Below the pieces are notes generated by a model, which was given only the letters and a program-made list of their open reading frames with translations, was not told where the DNA came from and did no database searches. From Micromonospora mirobrigensis (GTDB lineage: Bacteria > Actinomycetota > Actinomycetes > Mycobacteriales > Micromonosporaceae), in assembly GCF_900091555.1 (NCBI RefSeq), contig NZ_FMCX01000004.1:124001-188000 (forward strand): a stretch of 64,000 bases of DNA. Reading direction: 5' to 3'. The position numbers and the translations under genes were made by a program. Shown here in pieces: positions 62,448 through 64,000 of the stretch; within the stretch, counting starts at the first letter, position 1; the number at the start of each line of letters is the position of its first letter.

Positions 62448-62517
62448 CGTTAGCGTCGATAACGGTGAGGCGACTCTCGCGTTAACATGCGGCGCTAACG
62501 CACCGACGTTATCGTCG
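62448..62517. promoter_or_regulatory. Cluster of inverted repeats upstream of the TetR gene
   Basis: Three dyads occupy the 76-nt gap: CGTTA/TAACG (62448-62464), GCGTTA/TAACGC (62479-62501) and CGACG/CGTCG (62504-62517). CGATAACG (62457-62464) and CGTTATCG (62507-62514) are exact inverted copies. They likely form the operator/promoter of the TetR gene. Confidence 0.5.
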
Positions 62518-62522
62518 CTGTC

Positions 62523-63245
62523 GTGAACGCGCTGGACACCTCACCCCGGGACCGGATCATGCGGGCCGCCGCCACGCTGCTCGCCGAGGGCGGTCGGGAC
62601 GCGGTCTCCACCCGGGCCGTCAGCCGGGCCCCCACCATCTACCGGCAGTTCGGCGACATGCGGGGCCTGCTGGACGCGGCGGCGAGCTACGGCTTCGCCG
62701 CGTACCTGCACGACCAGGCCGCCCGCGAGCCGGCCGGCGACCCGGTGGACGACCTGCGCGCCGGCTGGGACATGCAGGTCGAGTTCGGCGTCGCGAACCC
62801 CGCCTTCCACGCGCTGATGTACGGCGATCCCCGCCCCGGTGTGCAGAGCACCGCCGCCCGGGTCGCCGCCGACATCCTGCGCCAACTGGTCACCCGGGTC
62901 GCCGAGGCGGGCCGGCTGCGTACCGGGGTGGACCGGGCCGCCGCCATGATCCACGCGGCGGGCTGCGGCGTCACCCTCACCCTGATCCAGACCCCGGAGC
63001 CGGACCGCGAGCCGCAACTCTCCCCCACCACCCGGGACGCGGTGCTGGCGGCGGTCTGCACCGACAGCCCGCTGGCCCGCGCCCACCGCCCCCAACCGGC
63101 GGTACGCCACGCCGTCGCCCTGCGGACCGCCCTGCCGACGCTTCCCGCCGACCTAACCCCCGCCGAACGCGCCCTCCTCGACGAATGGCTGACCCGCCTC
63201 ACCGACCCCCACCCCCCGCCCCCGCCCTCAACCCCGCCCCGTTGA
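62523..63245 (+). CDS. TetR family regulator with a shortened helix-turn-helix
   Basis: A 240-residue TetR-like protein. Helices 1 and 2 are normal (RDRIMRAAATLLAEGG, AVSTRAVS), but the recognition part reads STRAVSRAPTIYRQFGDM. Canonical TetR proteins have about six more residues (an xxAGVx turn) between the second helix and the TIYRxF block. The deletion is in frame and the rest of the ligand domain is intact, with a Pro-rich tail (HPPPPPSTPP). DNA binding may therefore be lost or altered. GTG start at 62523. Confidence 0.85.
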   Translation: MNALDTSPRDRIMRAAATLLAEGGRDAVSTRAVSRAPTIYRQFGDMRGLLDAAASYGFAAYLHDQAAREPAGDPVDDLRAGWDMQVEFGVANPAFHALMYGDPRPGVQSTAARVAADILRQLVTRVAEAGRLRTGVDRAAAMIHAAGCGVTLTLIQTPEPDREPQLSPTTRDAVLAAVCTDSPLARAHRPQPAVRHAVALRTALPTLPADLTPAERALLDEWLTRLTDPHPPPPPSTPPR

Positions 63246-63300
63246 TCATGAAGTTAGCGGCGTTAAAGGAGATCAACATCGACGCTAACTTCATGATCGA
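63241..63300. repeat. 60-bp REP-like inverted-repeat element
   Basis: 16-bp perfect arms (63244-63259 and 63283-63298) of GATCATGAAGTTAGCG type flank a 23-nt loop. The loop itself contains GATCAAC (63271-63277), which can instead pair with GTTGATC (63241-63247), giving two alternative folds. It overlaps the TetR stop codon region and looks like a dispersed repeat element; it would also act as a terminator. Confidence 0.6.
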
Positions 63301-63315
63301 CGCCGTTGGCCCGGC

Positions 63316-63347
63316 GGGGGCGGGGGCGGGGGCGGGGGCGGGGTGGG
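63316..63347 (+). repeat. G-tract (GGGGGC repeats), potential G-quadruplex
   Basis: Four runs of GGGGG separated by single C, then GGGG-T-GGG. It lies between the inverted-repeat element and the EamA gene, within the 168-nt gap 63246-63413. Confidence 0.5.
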
Positions 63348-63413
63348 CGATCTGCGGCACGGGTGGCCGGGGCGCAGTGTCCGGCGGGGGCCGGCGGGCC
63401 TAGCCTCGCAGGC

Positions 63414-64000
63414 GTGAACCCTGCCGCCCGCCCCGCGCAGACTCCCGCCCACGGCCCGGCCGGTCCCGGCGTGCCTGCTGCCGGCCCGGTCGGTACCGGC
63501 GCGGGCAGGGCAAACCCGCCGGGGAGCGGCGGGGGGCGGCCCGGGACCGGCCCGGTGACCGGGCGGGTCGGCGCGATCGGGCTGGTGCTCGGCGGGGCGC
63601 TGTCGGTGCAGTTCGGCTCGGCGGTCGCCGCGTCGATCTTTCCCCGCACCGGGGTCTCGGGCGCGGTGACGCTGCGGCTGACCCTCGGGGCGCTGGTGAT
63701 GCTGCTGGTCTGCCGGCCCCGGCTGCGCGGGCACGACCGCGCCGACTGGGTGGCGGTGGGGGCGTTCGGGCTGGCCCTGGCCGGCATGAACTCGATCTTC
63801 TACCACGCCATCGAGCGGATCCCGCTCGGCCCGGCGGTCACCCTGGAGGTGCTCGGCCCGCTCGCCCTGTCGGTGTTCACCGCCCGCCGGCTCGCCGCCT
63901 GGTGCTGGGCGGGCCTGGCCCTGGCCGGGGTGGCCCTGCTCGGCCAGGGCGGCTTCGAACGCCTCGACCCGGTGGGCGCGGGGCTGGCGCTGGGCGCCGG
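63414..64000 (+). CDS. EamA/RhtA-type inner-membrane exporter, 3' end outside window
   Basis: The frame is open to the window end (195 codons seen). A hydrophilic Pro/Gly-rich N-terminus of about 45 residues precedes membrane spans (VGAIGLVLGGALSVQFGSAVAASIF, TLGALVMLLVCRP, VAVGAFGLALAGMNSIFYHAI, GPAVTLEVLGPLALSVFTARR, WAGLALAGVALLGQG). The FYxAIERIPLGPAVTxEFxGPLxxA-like block is typical of RhtA/YdcZ-class EamA transporters that export amino acids such as threonine or homoserine. The start is GTG; no strong ribosome site is evident. Confidence 0.85.
   Translation, partial: MNPAARPAQTPAHGPAGPGVPAAGPVGTGAGRANPPGSGGGRPGTGPVTGRVGAIGLVLGGALSVQFGSAVAASIFPRTGVSGAVTLRLTLGALVMLLVCRPRLRGHDRADWVAVGAFGLALAGMNSIFYHAIERIPLGPAVTLEVLGPLALSVFTARRLAAWCWAGLALAGVALLGQGGFERLDPVGAGLALGA

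Overview
This is about 64 kb of very GC-rich, gene-dense DNA with GTG/TTG starts, GTGA/ATGA overlaps and GC-rich hairpin terminators. Together with large secreted glycosidases carrying discoidin, CBM2 and ricin modules, an AfsR-like regulator, a HelY-type helicase and a CebR/CelR-type operator, it points to a filamentous actinobacterium, most likely a Micromonospora or close relative in the Micromonosporaceae. That assignment is inferred from style and gene content only.

Region 1 (1-5.7 kb) looks like a beta-glucan module. It holds the 3' end of a peptide-type ABC ATPase, a GH1 beta-glucosidase, a secreted GH30 with a ricin-type domain, and a ROK regulator. Region 2 (5.8-6.5 kb) is a DUF5709 protein and a cysteine-free paralogue of ribosomal protein bL36. 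Region 3 (6.7-25.4 kb) is a contiguous alpha-glucan locus. It has a secreted discoidin/beta-helix protein, three GH87-like (alpha-1,3-glucanase/mycodextranase type) enzymes of different architecture (one frameshifted), a cytoplasmic GH13 alpha-glucosidase, and a CUT1-type ABC importer lacking its own ATPase. A LacI regulator is divergent from the third GH87 gene, with a perfect 16-bp palindrome between them. With Region 1, the targets resemble the polymers of fungal walls (alpha-1,3- and beta-1,6-glucan).

Region 4 (25.4-39.3 kb) begins with a two-gene signalling pair: a receiver/thioredoxin-reductase-like fusion and a histidine kinase with a cyclic-nucleotide-type sensor domain. A CBM2-GH5 cellulase behind a CelR box follows. 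Next is a DksA/TraR-type zinc-finger gene whose leader contains a strong intrinsic terminator. The rest is single housekeeping or accessory genes: a MalY-type aminotransferase, YCII, an XRE regulator and SDR pair, DUF4037, a 5'-3' exonuclease, DUF2071, dienelactone hydrolase and a methyltransferase. Region 5 (39.3-50.4 kb) is a catabolic island. It combines a complete Liv-type ABC importer, phosphotriesterase-like hydrolase, acyl-CoA ligase, SDR, acyl-CoA dehydrogenase and two TetR regulators, with a TetR-like palindrome at the divergent promoter. Region 6 (50.4-55 kb) has a BTAD (SARP-like) regulator divergent from an alpha/beta hydrolase, with 11-bp-spaced direct repeats between them, and a family-10-like glycosyl hydrolase.

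Region 7 (55.1-57.6 kb) is the most intriguing. Three tightly coupled genes encode an E1/ThiF-like adenylating enzyme with an N-terminal peptide-clamp-like domain, a membrane zinc metalloprotease with a PqqD-like N-terminus, and a 39-residue charged peptide with a near-perfect Shine-Dalgarno sequence. This looks like a minimal ribosomal-peptide modification system. Region 8 (57.7-64 kb) holds an MHYT membrane sensor, a HelY-like helicase, a HAD hydrolase, a TetR protein with a short deletion in its helix-turn-helix, a 60-bp inverted-repeat element, a G-tract, and the start of an EamA-type exporter that runs off the window.
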